Origin: Avibacterium avium
GTDB taxonomy: Bacteria; Pseudomonadota; Gammaproteobacteria; Enterobacterales; Pasteurellaceae
NCBI RefSeq assembly: GCF_900454535.1
Contig: NZ_UGSP01000001.1
Span: 166,501-230,500 of the forward strand
Direction of reading: 5' to 3'
Length of the DNA: 64,000 nt
The notes under the pieces are model-generated. The model searched no databases. It saw only the letters and a list, made by a program, of their open reading frames with translations, and was not told the origin of the DNA. Positions 9,159 through 17,630 of this stretch are shown here, one piece after another. How positions within the stretch are numbered: the first letter of the stretch is position 1; the number at the start of each line of letters is the position of its first letter. The translations under genes were made by a program, and so were the position numbers.

Positions 9159-10169
9159 TTAAGATACTTCAGTTATTTTAACAGGACGTCCTTCTTCTAG
9201 AGATTTTTTGGCCGCCAATGCAATTAATACAGGCTGCAACCCATCATTACCATTAACCAAAGTTGGTTTATCATGAACAATAGCCTCAACAAAAGATCTA
9301 ATTTCTTCTGCAAAAGATTGCATATATCGCTCTAAGAAAAAGTATTTTGGTTTCTCAGATATTACACCTAACTCACAAGAGTAAACAGCGGTTGAATCTG
9401 TGTCATTACTTGTTTGAACCGCACCTTTTGAACCAAAAACTTCCGCCCTCTGATCATATCCATAAACTGCTTTACGGCTATTATCGATAACACCAATCGC
9501 ACCATTTGCAAGTTTTAATGTAATTACCGCAGTATCAATGTCTCCGGCCTTACCAATTTCTGGATTCACCAAAACGCCTCCTGCGGCATACACTTCAACG
9601 ACTTCACTACCAGAAAGATAACGAATCATATCGAAATCATGAATGGTCATATCAAAAAATAAACCGCCAGAAACTTTGACATATTCAATCGGTGGCGCAT
9701 CAGGATCGCGAGAAGTTACACGGATAAGATGTGGCTCACCAATATCACCAGCCACAACACGATCGCGAATTGCTTTAAAATTATGATCAAATCGGCGATT
9801 GAAACCCACTTGGAATTTAACTCCTGCTTTTTCCACTTCAGCTAATACTTCACGAATTTTATCTTTGTTAGGATCAACTGGTTTTTCGCAGAAAATATGT
9901 TTACCTGCTCGTGCCGCCTCAATAGAAATAGGAGCATGCGTATCAGTAGAAGAACAAACTAAAACAGCGTCAATCTCAGGATCGTTAAGGATCTTAGAAT
10001 AATCATCATAGACATTTGGAATGCCCATATTATCTGCCCATGTGATTAATTCATCCGTAACTCTAATATCTGAAATAGCTTTAATTTCAGCACCTTTTAC
10101 ATATTTGCTAATACTTTCTGAATGCACTCGCCCAATACGACCCGCACCAATAATACCTACTTTAATCAT
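9159..10169 (-). CDS. iolG: myo-Inositol 2-dehydrogenase
   Basis: Oxidises myo-inositol to 2-keto-myo-inositol (scyllo-inosose) with NAD+, the first catabolic step. The 336 residues match IolG/Idh (about 335-345). Visible are the Rossmann motif GIIGAGRIGRVH, the catalytic lysine in FCEKPVDPNKD and the catalytic Asp/His in DMTIHDFDMIRYL. It is the third gene of iolD-iolE-iolG, 15 bp after iolE, with GGAG before the ATG. IolG is distinguished from the other MocA-family gene by this operon position and the EKPVD/DMTIHDFD motifs. Confidence 0.92.
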   Translation of the reverse strand: MIKVGIIGAGRIGRVHSESISKYVKGAEIKAISDIRVTDELITWADNMGIPNVYDDYSKILNDPEIDAVLVCSSTDTHAPISIEAARAGKHIFCEKPVDPNKDKIREVLAEVEKAGVKFQVGFNRRFDHNFKAIRDRVVAGDIGEPHLIRVTSRDPDAPPIEYVKVSGGLFFDMTIHDFDMIRYLSGSEVVEVYAAGGVLVNPEIGKAGDIDTAVITLKLANGAIGVIDNSRKAVYGYDQRAEVFGSKGAVQTSNDTDSTAVYSCELGVISEKPKYFFLERYMQSFAEEIRSFVEAIVHDKPTLVNGNDGLQPVLIALAAKKSLEEGRPVKITEVS

Positions 10170-10184
10170 AATGTCTCCTCATTA

Positions 10185-11081
10185 TTAAATACCAGCAACT
10201 TGTTTGATATATTGACGACCTTTCACGGCATATTCAAAGGGATTAGCAACCGAAGGATCTTGCTCTGCTTCTACAACCATCCAGCCTTTATAATTATGTT
10301 TATCTAAAATTTCAAAAATAGGTCTAAAATCTATCACACCATCACCAGGAACGGTAAACGTGCCTTTTTTTACGCCCTCTAAGAAACTCAGATCATTCTT
10401 TCTCACATCTTCGACAACGTCATCACGAACATCTTTTAAATGAACGTGCACAATACGATCAATATATTTGCCTAGTACATCAAGCATTGCCTGTTGAGAA
10501 CCTTCCGAATAATAAAGATGCCCCGAATCGAATAAAAGATATACATCATCATTTGTTATATTCATATATTTATCAATTTCTTCAGGTGTCTGAATACCTG
10601 TTCCCATATGATGATGCAAACATACTTTCATGCCCTTCTCAGCAGCTAAACGAGCTAACTCATTATAACCTTCAGCCAACAATTTCCATTCAGAATCACT
10701 AAATATCGTTTTTTCCTTAAAAATAGATTTTTCTAAACCTTGGATACTACGACTTTGCTCAGAACATCCTATGACTTTCGCTCCCATCGCATGTAAAAAA
10801 TCACGATGTTTAATAAACTCTCGAATAGTTTCTTCTTTTTTTCCATCAACGAAAAAAGTACTAAACCAAGCATTGCAAATCTGAATTCCTCTCGCATCTA
10901 ACTTATGTTTTAGCACCGCAATATCACGAGGATATTTATTTCCCACTTCGCAACCTTGATAACCTGCCAGAGCCATCTCACTGATACATTGTTCAAATGT
11001 ATTCTCTTTACCTAATTCAGGTAGATCATCATTTGTCCAACCAATAGGTGCAATTCCAAGTTTTATATTTTCTGCTTTCAT
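10185..11081 (-). CDS. iolE: Inosose dehydratase
   Basis: Dehydrates 2-keto-myo-inositol to the diketo compound used by IolD. It belongs to the xylose isomerase-like TIM-barrel family; 298 residues fits IolE (about 295-300). Metal-site motifs are visible in order: HHHMGTG near residue 155, [16 protein letters not shown] and, near the C-terminus, VVEAEQDPS. It opens with the typical [21 protein letters not shown] precedes the ATG. It is the middle gene of the iolDEG operon. Confidence 0.94.
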   Translation of the reverse strand: MKAENIKLGIAPIGWTNDDLPELGKENTFEQCISEMALAGYQGCEVGNKYPRDIAVLKHKLDARGIQICNAWFSTFFVDGKKEETIREFIKHRDFLHAMGAKVIGCSEQSRSIQGLEKSIFKEKTIFSDSEWKLLAEGYNELARLAAEKGMKVCLHHHMGTGIQTPEEIDKYMNITNDDVYLLFDSGHLYYSEGSQQAMLDVLGKYIDRIVHVHLKDVRDDVVEDVRKNDLSFLEGVKKGTFTVPGDGVIDFRPIFEILDKHNYKGWMVVEAEQDPSVANPFEYAVKGRQYIKQVAGI

Positions 11082-11113
11082 TTGTTTCCCCTTTTAGGAA
11101 GTGTAAGTTTAAA

Positions 11114-13048
11114 TTAATAACGTCTTGCCTGTTTAATATTTAGTTGAGCTTTTTCATAAGCTTGCTTAACTCGCTCTTTCGTTGAGACTTCAGCAACTCC
11201 GACATGCCACCAACTTCCATAACCATGAACCATTGTTTTTGGCAATACTTTAATATCAATAAGTGTTGAGATAGTCTGTTTTTTAGCATCAGCTAAAGCT
11301 GCTACGAGTTCCTCCTCACTACGAACCGTGTACGTTTTACAACCAAAAGATGCAGCATTCATAGCAAAATCAATCGGAATAAAATCACCATCTAATTTTT
11401 GACTCTTAGGATTTCGGAAACGGAATTCCGTACAAAAACTATCCATTCCATTACCTACTTGTAGATTATTAATACAGCCATTGGTCATATTATCAAATAA
11501 CACAACATTAATTTTTCTATTCTCTTGAATAGCTGTAACCAATTCAGTATGTAGCATTAAATAAGAACCATCTCCTAATAAGGTATAAACCTCTTTCTCA
11601 GGTTCCGCAAGCTTGACTCCAAGAGATGCCGCAATCTCATATCCCATACAAGAATAGCCATATTCTAAATGGTAGCTGTTTTCACCTTTTGATTGCCAAA
11701 TTCGTTGTAAATCTCCTGGCAAACTTCCTGCAGCAGCAACGATAACATCATTTTCACCGAATTGTTGATTCAAGATCCCTAGCACTCTACTTTGAGTTAA
11801 ACAAGATCCTGTTATATTAATAAATTCATTAAAAATGCTTTGTCTATTTGGTAAAGCATCATCAACTTCAGGGGTAAAATTCTCTGTATAAGTAACCTGC
11901 GTGACTCGTTGCAATTCTTGCATCATTTTCTGTTTGCTTAATGCAATTTTATCCCCCCAACTATTTTGATAACCTGATAGAAGTGGCTGTAATTGTTGCA
12001 ATGCTTTTTTCGCATCCGCTGTAACTTGTACGCCATCTAACTTATATGCATCAAACCGTGAGACATTAATATTCAAAAAGCTGACATCTTGATTTTGGAA
12101 AATCCATTTAGATGAGGTTGTAAAATCAGTATATCTTGTCCCAATACCAATAATTAAATCTGCTTCTTTCGCTAATAAATTAGCCGCTAGACACCCTGTT
12201 TCACCAACGCCTCCAACATTTAAAGGATGGTCTGAAATAATTGCACTTTTCCCTGCTTGAGTTTCAGCAAATGGAATATTATAAGTTTCGGCAAATACCT
12301 TTAATTCCTGTGCAGCTTCTGAATAGCGAACACCTCCGCCACAAATAATTAGAGGTTTTTTCTTAGATTTAATCAACATTACAGCTTGTTGCAACATATC
12401 TTCTGTGGCAGGTGTTCTTTCGATTCGATGAATTCGTTTAGTAAAAAAACTTTCTGGATAATCATAGGCTTCAGCTTGTACATCTTGCGGTAATGCCAAG
12501 GTCACAGCGCCAGTTTCAGCTGGATCAGTTAACACTCTCATCGCATTAATACAAGCGCTCATTAATTGTTCTGGTCGACTAATTCTATCCCAATATTTAC
12601 TTACCGCTCTAAAAGCATCATTTGTACTAATACTTAAATCATAAGGTTGCTCTATTTGCTGTAATACAGGGTCTGGTTGTCTCGTTGCAAATACGTCCCC
12701 AGGCAACAATAATAATGGAATACGATTTGCTGTGGCAGTCGCAGCTGCAGTGAGCATATTAGCTGCACCTGGACCAACTGAAGAAGTGCAAGCATAAATT
12801 TGCTTTCTCAACATTTGTTTAGCAAAACCCGTAGCAATATGCGCCATGCCCTGTTCGTTACGCCCTTGATGTACGACCAACTCCCCACTGTCCTGCTCCA
12901 AAGCCTGCCCTAATCCAAGTACATTTCCGTGTCCAAATATACCGAACACTCCCTTGACAAATTTAGTTACATTTCCATCTACTTCAACATATTGATTATC
13001 AAGAAACTTTACTAAAGCCTGAGCCACGGTTAAACGCTGTACCTTCAT
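11114..13048 (-). CDS. iolD: 3D-(3,5/4)-trihydroxycyclohexane-1,2-dione hydrolase
   Basis: ThDP-dependent ring-opening hydrolase giving 5-deoxy-D-glucuronate. The 644 residues match IolD. Visible are the catalytic glutamate in [11 protein letters not shown], the central domain [11 protein letters not shown], and the ThDP/Mg motif starting GDGSYLMLH and ending with two Asn in TNGCINN. The frame is open for 47 codons upstream, but the ATG at 13048 has GGAGA at ideal spacing and starts with [12 protein letters not shown], the family start. First gene of iolDEG, divergent from iolC. Confidence 0.95.
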   Translation of the reverse strand: MKVQRLTVAQALVKFLDNQYVEVDGNVTKFVKGVFGIFGHGNVLGLGQALEQDSGELVVHQGRNEQGMAHIATGFAKQMLRKQIYACTSSVGPGAANMLTAAATATANRIPLLLLPGDVFATRQPDPVLQQIEQPYDLSISTNDAFRAVSKYWDRISRPEQLMSACINAMRVLTDPAETGAVTLALPQDVQAEAYDYPESFFTKRIHRIERTPATEDMLQQAVMLIKSKKKPLIICGGGVRYSEAAQELKVFAETYNIPFAETQAGKSAIISDHPLNVGGVGETGCLAANLLAKEADLIIGIGTRYTDFTTSSKWIFQNQDVSFLNINVSRFDAYKLDGVQVTADAKKALQQLQPLLSGYQNSWGDKIALSKQKMMQELQRVTQVTYTENFTPEVDDALPNRQSIFNEFINITGSCLTQSRVLGILNQQFGENDVIVAAAGSLPGDLQRIWQSKGENSYHLEYGYSCMGYEIAASLGVKLAEPEKEVYTLLGDGSYLMLHTELVTAIQENRKINVVLFDNMTNGCINNLQVGNGMDSFCTEFRFRNPKSQKLDGDFIPIDFAMNAASFGCKTYTVRSEEELVAALADAKKQTISTLIDIKVLPKTMVHGYGSWWHVGVAEVSTKERVKQAYEKAQLNIKQARRY

Positions 13049-13132
13049 TCTTACTCTCCTTTGCAAACTAAAAACCGCTAAGAAAATATTTTTATTTATT
13101 CTACTCAAAAACTTTTTCAACAAAACAAAATA

Positions 13133-13148
13133 TGAAATATAAATTTCA
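13133..13148. promoter_or_regulatory. candidate IolR operator, iolD/iolC intergenic region
   Basis: Perfect palindrome TGAAAT-ATAA-ATTTCA, identical in both arms to the one between iolA and iolB. An imperfect CRP-like site with core TGAGAGCTAGATCAAC follows at 13153-13168. Regulator assignment is inferred. Confidence 0.55.
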
Positions 13149-13244
13149 TTTTTGAGAGCTAGATCAACATTTTTAAAAAAAATTAACAAAAACCAACCGC
13201 ACTTTACTAGAAAAAAGACTTACACATACATAGAAAAGATGAAA

Positions 13245-13266
13245 TTTTGAGATCTAGATCTCAAAA
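13245..13266. promoter_or_regulatory. perfect 22-bp palindrome, candidate CRP site for iolC
   Basis: Fully symmetric 22-bp sequence with core TGAGATCTAGATCTCA. It differs from the ideal CRP site by one base per half (TGAGA in place of TGTGA) and keeps the preferred TCTAGA spacer. It lies about 105 bp upstream of the iolC start, and a TGAAATTTT half-site abuts it. It could instead be an operator for another dimeric regulator. Confidence 0.5.
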
Positions 13267-13368
13267 AAGTATATTAGCAATTCAAAAATGAAATTTTTGT
13301 TCTAAAATAAAATTATCAAATCTCTTTTTTCATTTAGACTTAACATTACTGATTTCAGGAGGCATAAG

Positions 13369-15273
13369 ATGTCTAAAACATTGGATGTGATTTGTTTGGG
13401 ACGAGTTGCAGTAGATCTCTATGCGCAACAAATAGGTTCACGACTAGAAGATGCAAGCAGTTTTGCTAAATATTTAGGTGGCTCATCAGGTAACGTGGCC
13501 TATGGCACAGCAATTCAAGGACTAAAATCATCAATGCTTGCTAGAGTTGGTGATGAACATATGGGACGTTTTCTACGTGAGGAACTACAAAGCGTTGGAG
13601 TGGACACCAGTCATTTAATTACAGATAAAGAGCGTCTCACTGCACTTGTTATCTTGGGCATAAAAGATAGTGAAACATTCCCTCTCATTTTTTATCGTGA
13701 TAATTGTGCAGATATGGCAATTACTGCTGATGATTTTGATGAAAAATACATTGCTTCAGCTAAAGCATTAGCGATCACCGGGACACATCTTTCTCACCCT
13801 AAAACTCGTCACGCGGTTTTAACTGCCCTAGAATATGCTGGTCGAAATGGCACAAAGCGTCTATTAGATATTGATTATCGACCAGTTTTATGGGGCCTGA
13901 CTTCATTAGGGGACGGTGAAACCCGCTATATTGACTCTGAAGCAGTAACACGCTCATTGCAAGAAGTGCTACACCATTTTGATGTGCTAGTTGGAACTGA
14001 GGAAGAATTTCATATTGCAGGTGGTTCAACCGATACACTTACCGCATTAAAAAATGTACGACAATATAGTCAAGCAACCTTGGTATGCAAAAGAGGAGCA
14101 TTAGGTTGTTCTGTTTTTGAGGGAGAAATTCCAGATAATATTGATGGTGGATTAAATGTCTATGGCGTGCGTGTAGCAGTTCTAAATGTCCTTGGCGCAG
14201 GAGATGCGTTTATGTCTGGGTTATTAAGAGGTTATGTTAACGAAGAGGGGTGGGAGCAAGCTTGTCGTTATGCTAATGCTTGTGGTGCCTTAGTAGTGTC
14301 TCGCCACGGCTGCGCACCTGCAATGCCAACTAAAGCGGAGTTAGATGATTACCTATCCCGAGCAGAAAATGTTCCTCGTCCTGATCTTGATGAAACCTTA
14401 AACCATTTACATCGTGTAACTACACGAAAACAAGAATGGAATAATATTTGTATTTTTGCTTTTGATCATCGATTGCAGCTTGAGGAAATGGCTAAAAAGT
14501 GCGGTGCAAATTTAGAACAAATTCCAAAATTAAAAAAATTATTATTACAAGCTGCAGAGCAAACTGCTAAAGAAGAAGGAATCACTAATGGCAATGCTGG
14601 TATCTTAGCTGATACCACTTATGGTCAAGATGCATTAAATGAAATTACTGGTAAAAAATGGTGGATCGGTCGTCCAATCGAAAAACCAGCCTCTCGCCCA
14701 CTATGTTTAGAATATGGAGATTTAGGAAGCCAACTTATTTCTTGGCCAAAAGAGCATATTGTAAAATGCCTAGCATTTTATCATCCTAATGATGATGAAA
14801 AAATGAAAGCTAGCCAAGATAAAACTCTATCTGAAGTATATCAAGCTTGCTGTAGAACTGGGCATGAATTACTACTAGAAATAATTCTACCTAGTTCAAT
14901 GGAACAAAAAGAAAGCTATTATCTTGATGTAATCAAACATTTATATCAATTAGGCATAAAACCAGATTGGTGGAAACTACCGGGTTTAAGTGCGTCAACC
15001 TGGGAACAACTAACATCAATTATCGAAAGCGAAGATCCTCATTGTCGCGGAATTTTGATACTGGGATTAGATGCACCTGAAAGTGTGTTTGATAACACAT
15101 TTAGCGAGGCTGCAAATTCCCCAATGATTAAAGGGTTTGCTGTTGGTCGAACTATCTTTGGAGAACCTTCCGCAAAATGGCTTGCTAATGAGATCAACGA
15201 TCAGCAACTAATAAATGAAGTTAGTGAAAAATATCGTAACTTGATACATCTATGGAAAAAATATAGAGGATAA
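13369..15273 (+). CDS. iolC: Fusion of 5-dehydro-2-deoxygluconokinase (IolC) and 6-phospho aldolase-like domain (DUF2090)
   Basis: The 634-residue protein is about twice the length of a single IolC. Residues 1 to about 335 form a PfkB-family kinase (GGSSGNVAYG near the start, anion hole and catalytic Asp in LGAGDAF at 275-281) that phosphorylates 2-deoxy-5-keto-gluconate. Residues about 350-634 are a DUF2090 domain, proposed to be the aldolase that splits the phosphate into DHAP and malonic semialdehyde (the IolJ step); FAFDHRLQLEEMA and PDWWKLPG are visible. No separate iolJ exists in the window, so the fusion would complete the pathway. An AGGAGG-like site precedes the ATG. Confidence 0.9.
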   Translation: MSKTLDVICLGRVAVDLYAQQIGSRLEDASSFAKYLGGSSGNVAYGTAIQGLKSSMLARVGDEHMGRFLREELQSVGVDTSHLITDKERLTALVILGIKDSETFPLIFYRDNCADMAITADDFDEKYIASAKALAITGTHLSHPKTRHAVLTALEYAGRNGTKRLLDIDYRPVLWGLTSLGDGETRYIDSEAVTRSLQEVLHHFDVLVGTEEEFHIAGGSTDTLTALKNVRQYSQATLVCKRGALGCSVFEGEIPDNIDGGLNVYGVRVAVLNVLGAGDAFMSGLLRGYVNEEGWEQACRYANACGALVVSRHGCAPAMPTKAELDDYLSRAENVPRPDLDETLNHLHRVTTRKQEWNNICIFAFDHRLQLEEMAKKCGANLEQIPKLKKLLLQAAEQTAKEEGITNGNAGILADTTYGQDALNEITGKKWWIGRPIEKPASRPLCLEYGDLGSQLISWPKEHIVKCLAFYHPNDDEKMKASQDKTLSEVYQACCRTGHELLLEIILPSSMEQKESYYLDVIKHLYQLGIKPDWWKLPGLSASTWEQLTSIIESEDPHCRGILILGLDAPESVFDNTFSEAANSPMIKGFAVGRTIFGEPSAKWLANEINDQQLINEVSEKYRNLIHLWKKYRG

Positions 15274-15296
15274 AATTTTCTTAATCTAACTGCGCT

Positions 15297-15331
15297 AATG
15301 GCTAATAATGCTAAATTATTAGCCATTTTCT
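15297..15331. terminator. bidirectional terminator between iolC and iolR
   Basis: Perfect 13-bp stem AATGGCTAATAAT/ATTATTAGCCATT with T-rich flanks, between two convergent genes. Confidence 0.8.
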
Positions 15332-15332
15332 A

Positions 15333-16160
15333 TTATGTTTTCTGCTTAAATGCTAAAGAAATGGCTAAACTCTGCACCAAATTCATCGTACAGCATTGAG
15401 ATCTGAAACCATTAATGTGCGCTTCTTTAATAATAAAAGACACATCACTAAAACTAACTAATGGACTTAATTGACTATCAGTAATAGCAATTTGTTTAAC
15501 GCCATCTTGAGCAACAGAATTAAGAATATTCAATGTTTCTTTAGCATAAGGAGAAAAACTTATCGCAACAACAACATCACCTGGTTGAATAGCATTTAGC
15601 TGCTCCTCAAACATTCCCCCTAAACCATCAATAATAAAAGAACGATAATTTAGATGATGTAACGCATAATTTAAGTAACAAGCAACACTATAAGATCGCT
15701 TTAATCCAATAATAAAAATATTATTCGCCTTATCAAGCAAATCCACAGTATCATTCAATTTCTGACCATCAATAGATTTTAAAGACTGCGTCAATGCAAC
15801 GGCATTAGCCTGAGAAAAAATTGACAAAATATTTTCTGGACAATTTTTCTCGAGAGAATCATCATCAATCTTATGAAATAACTCAGCTCTCTCACGATAA
15901 TCAACCGTGGATTCCATCAAACTTTCTTTAAAAACCTGTTTCATCTCATTAAAGCCACTAAAACCAAAAACATTAGCAAAGCGAATTAATGTTGATGGCG
16001 GAACCTCCGAACGCTCAGCAATAATCGCAACAGTATCAAAGACAATACTATTCGGATTATCTAAAATATATCTAGCAACCTGCTTTAAACGTTTACTGAG
16101 ACTATCATAGCGTTCTCTAATTTGATTCTCTAGTTTCTCAACTTTAATAGATTTATTCAT
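15333..16160 (-). CDS. iolR: RpiR/MurR-family transcriptional regulator, predicted inositol regulator
   Basis: 275 residues: an N-terminal HTH_6 domain (residues 1 to about 80; KQVARYILDN, VPPSTLIRFANVFGFSGFNEMK) and a C-terminal SIS sugar-phosphate-binding domain (FIIGLKRSYSVA, DVVVAISFSPYAKET). Such proteins usually repress sugar operons until a phosphorylated intermediate binds the SIS domain. At the edge of the iol cluster it is the likely repressor. The name is by position; this RpiR-type regulator is not the DeoR-type IolR of Bacillus. Confidence 0.85.
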   Translation of the reverse strand: MNKSIKVEKLENQIRERYDSLSKRLKQVARYILDNPNSIVFDTVAIIAERSEVPPSTLIRFANVFGFSGFNEMKQVFKESLMESTVDYRERAELFHKIDDDSLEKNCPENILSIFSQANAVALTQSLKSIDGQKLNDTVDLLDKANNIFIIGLKRSYSVACYLNYALHHLNYRSFIIDGLGGMFEEQLNAIQPGDVVVAISFSPYAKETLNILNSVAQDGVKQIAITDSQLSPLVSFSDVSFIIKEAHINGFRSQCCTMNLVQSLAISLAFKQKT

Positions 16161-16182
16161 AATTATGCAACTCGAAAGAAAA

Positions 16183-16206
16183 GTAACCTATTCTAGATCA
16201 GATTAC
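16183..16206. promoter_or_regulatory. imperfect palindrome upstream of iolR
   Basis: A 24-bp dyad centred on TCTAGA (GTAACCTA at the left end, CAGATTAC at the right) with 18 of 24 positions symmetric, 23 bp before the iolR start. It may be a CRP-like or autoregulatory site. No database support is available here. Confidence 0.3.
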
Positions 16207-16357
16207 CTAAAATTGAAAAGCCGTTTTGATTCAATAAAAATAAAGATTAGAACTATGACCTATCTTCTTTAAATATTCTATAACAAATACTTAATTTAAT
16301 TGTATATAATGCAATTTTAAAATGGTCATCTATTTTAAAAACTCATTTCCCATATAC

Positions 16358-16388
16358 AAAAAACCCCGATATCGCTATCGGGGTTTTT
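16358..16388 (-). terminator. strong terminator after rplL
   Basis: Minus-strand stem CCCCGATA/TATCGGGG with loop TCGC and a run of six Ts, 32 bp past the rplL stop. It is positioned to end the rplJL transcript before the iol cluster. In E. coli this position carries a partial attenuator that lets rpoBC be transcribed. Confidence 0.88.
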
Positions 16389-16419
16389 AGAACCAGAATT
16401 GGTCGCGAAAAAATCAAAA

Positions 16420-16791
16420 TTATTTGATTTCTACTTGTGCGCCAGCTTCTTCTAATTCTTTCTTAAGTGCTTCAGCTTCAGCTTTCGCTACACCTTCTTT
16501 TAAGGTTGCTGGAGCAGATTCAACTAAGTCTTTAGCTTCTTTTAAGCCTAAGCCAGTTGCACCACGTACTGCTTTGATAACTGCTACTTTGTTAGCGCCT
16601 GCTGCTGCAAGAACTACATCGAATTCAGTTTTTTCTTCTGCTGCACCAGCGTCACCGCCAGCTGCTACTGCTACTGCAGCCGCTGCTGCTGAAACACCGA
16701 ATTTTTCTTCCATCGCAGAGATTAATTCTACGATTTCAGTTACTGATTTAGAAGCGATCGCTTCAATAATTTGTTCGTTAGTTAATGACAT
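16420..16791 (-). CDS. rplL: 50S ribosomal protein L7/L12
   Basis: Stalk protein of the large subunit that recruits translation factors. The 123 residues match the usual length. The N-terminal dimerisation domain ([13 protein letters not shown]), the Ala/Gly-rich hinge (about 38-52) and the C-terminal factor-binding domain ([22 protein letters not shown]) are visible. The ATG at 16791 is chosen over upstream non-ATG codons because AGGA sits 9 nt before it and the family starts MSLT. Cotranscribed with rplJ 51 bp upstream. Confidence 0.97.
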   Translation of the reverse strand: MSLTNEQIIEAIASKSVTEIVELISAMEEKFGVSAAAAAVAVAAGGDAGAAEEKTEFDVVLAAAGANKVAVIKAVRGATGLGLKEAKDLVESAPATLKEGVAKAEAEALKKELEEAGAQVEIK

Positions 16792-16842
16792 AACAATCAA
16801 TTCCTAAAGTAAATAAGTTAAACCTGGTAAGAAACGCTTGGA

Positions 16843-17334
16843 TTAAGCTGCTTCTTGTAATTTGTCGCGTAATGCTGCAAGAGTGCGAACAAGTTTGCCT
16901 GCCGCAGCTTCTTTCATTGTACCCATTAAACGTGCAATTGCTTCTTCGTAAGTCGGTAATGTTGCTAAGAATTCAACATCTTGGATCTTACCTTCAAAGG
17001 CTGCACCTTTAATTTCAAACTTATCATTTGCTTTTGCAAAATCTTTGAACAAACGTGCTGCTGCACCTGGGTGTTCAGTAGAGAATGCGATAAGTGTTGG
17101 ACCTACAAACGCATCTTTTAAGCATTCGTAATCAGTGCCTTCAACTGCACGGCGTAATAAAGTGTTACGCACAACACGCATTGAAACACCAGCTTCACGA
17201 GCTGCTTTACGTAATTCAGTCATTTTATCAACGGTTACACCACGAGAATCCGCGATAACTGCTGATAGGGCACCTTTGGCTGCTTCATTTACTTCAGCAA
17301 CAATTGCTTGTTTGTCTTGAAGATTTAATGCCAT
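16843..17334 (-). CDS. rplJ: 50S ribosomal protein L10
   Basis: Stalk base protein that anchors L7/L12 dimers and represses its own mRNA. 163 residues, with [21 protein letters not shown] at the start and the L7/L12-binding helix at the C-terminus. AGGAG precedes the ATG. The rplKA genes, upstream of rplJ in E. coli, are absent here; cpxA lies upstream instead. Confidence 0.97.
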   Translation of the reverse strand: MALNLQDKQAIVAEVNEAAKGALSAVIADSRGVTVDKMTELRKAAREAGVSMRVVRNTLLRRAVEGTDYECLKDAFVGPTLIAFSTEHPGAAARLFKDFAKANDKFEIKGAAFEGKIQDVEFLATLPTYEEAIARLMGTMKEAAAGKLVRTLAALRDKLQEAA

Positions 17335-17454
17335 TGGCTGTTAGCTCCTGATACACTCCGCCTAAGCGGAACTTCTAAAAAATCTCAAAAAATCCACCGC
17401 ACTTTTACTGCAAGGCAATTTCTTTTTTGAGGCTAAGGTGTCCAGAAGCAGAAA

Positions 17455-17540
17455 ATTCTGTCTGTCCACCATCTACGCAGGCGTTAAAATTAAGAAATGA
17501 TTCGCATCATTTCGCCTACGGTCTTGGACGGGGCTTGATT
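17455..17540 (-). ncRNA. L10 leader, autoregulatory binding site in the rplJL mRNA
   Basis: On the minus strand the 5' UTR carries the conserved core GTCCAAGACCGTAGGCG, a hairpin built on GAAATGATgcgaATCATTTC, and CCTGCGTAGATGGTGGACAG. This closely matches the E. coli rplJ leader to which the L10(L12)4 complex binds, including the two CCAAGACCG and CTGCGTAGA strands that close the stem. It implies translational feedback on rplJL. Confidence 0.82.
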
Positions 17541-17557
17541 GGTAAGCACCATCATAA

Positions 17558-17574
17558 TTTGTGCAATGCACAAA
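17558..17574. repeat. short palindrome at the 5' end of the rplJL transcript
   Basis: TTTGTGC-AAT-GCACAAA, perfect 7-bp arms, starting roughly 5 nt after the predicted transcription start of rplJ. It could form a 5'-terminal stem-loop protecting the mRNA, or be a DNA operator. Function unknown. Confidence 0.45.
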
Positions 17575-17585
17575 ATAGGTTGCAT

Positions 17586-17613
17586 ATTATAGGCAATATT
17601 TAATCGAAGTAAA
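17586..17613 (-). promoter_or_regulatory. predicted rplJ promoter
   Basis: Minus-strand -35 TTTACT (17608-17613), 16-nt spacer, perfect -10 TATAAT (17586-17591). It overlaps the region just downstream of the convergent-facing end of cpxA, whose stop is at 17631, so rplJL starts independently of cpxRA. Confidence 0.6.
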
Positions 17614-17630
17614 GCAAAAATTAGTGCAAT

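Noticed and set aside
1133-16357. Integrative element carrying the iol genes
   Set aside because: No integrase, tRNA target, terminal repeats or mobilisation gene was seen; only the unusual position supports transfer.
16424-16807. 127-codon ORF antisense to rplL
   Set aside because: Mirror of the Ala-rich rplL reading frame; typical shadow ORF.
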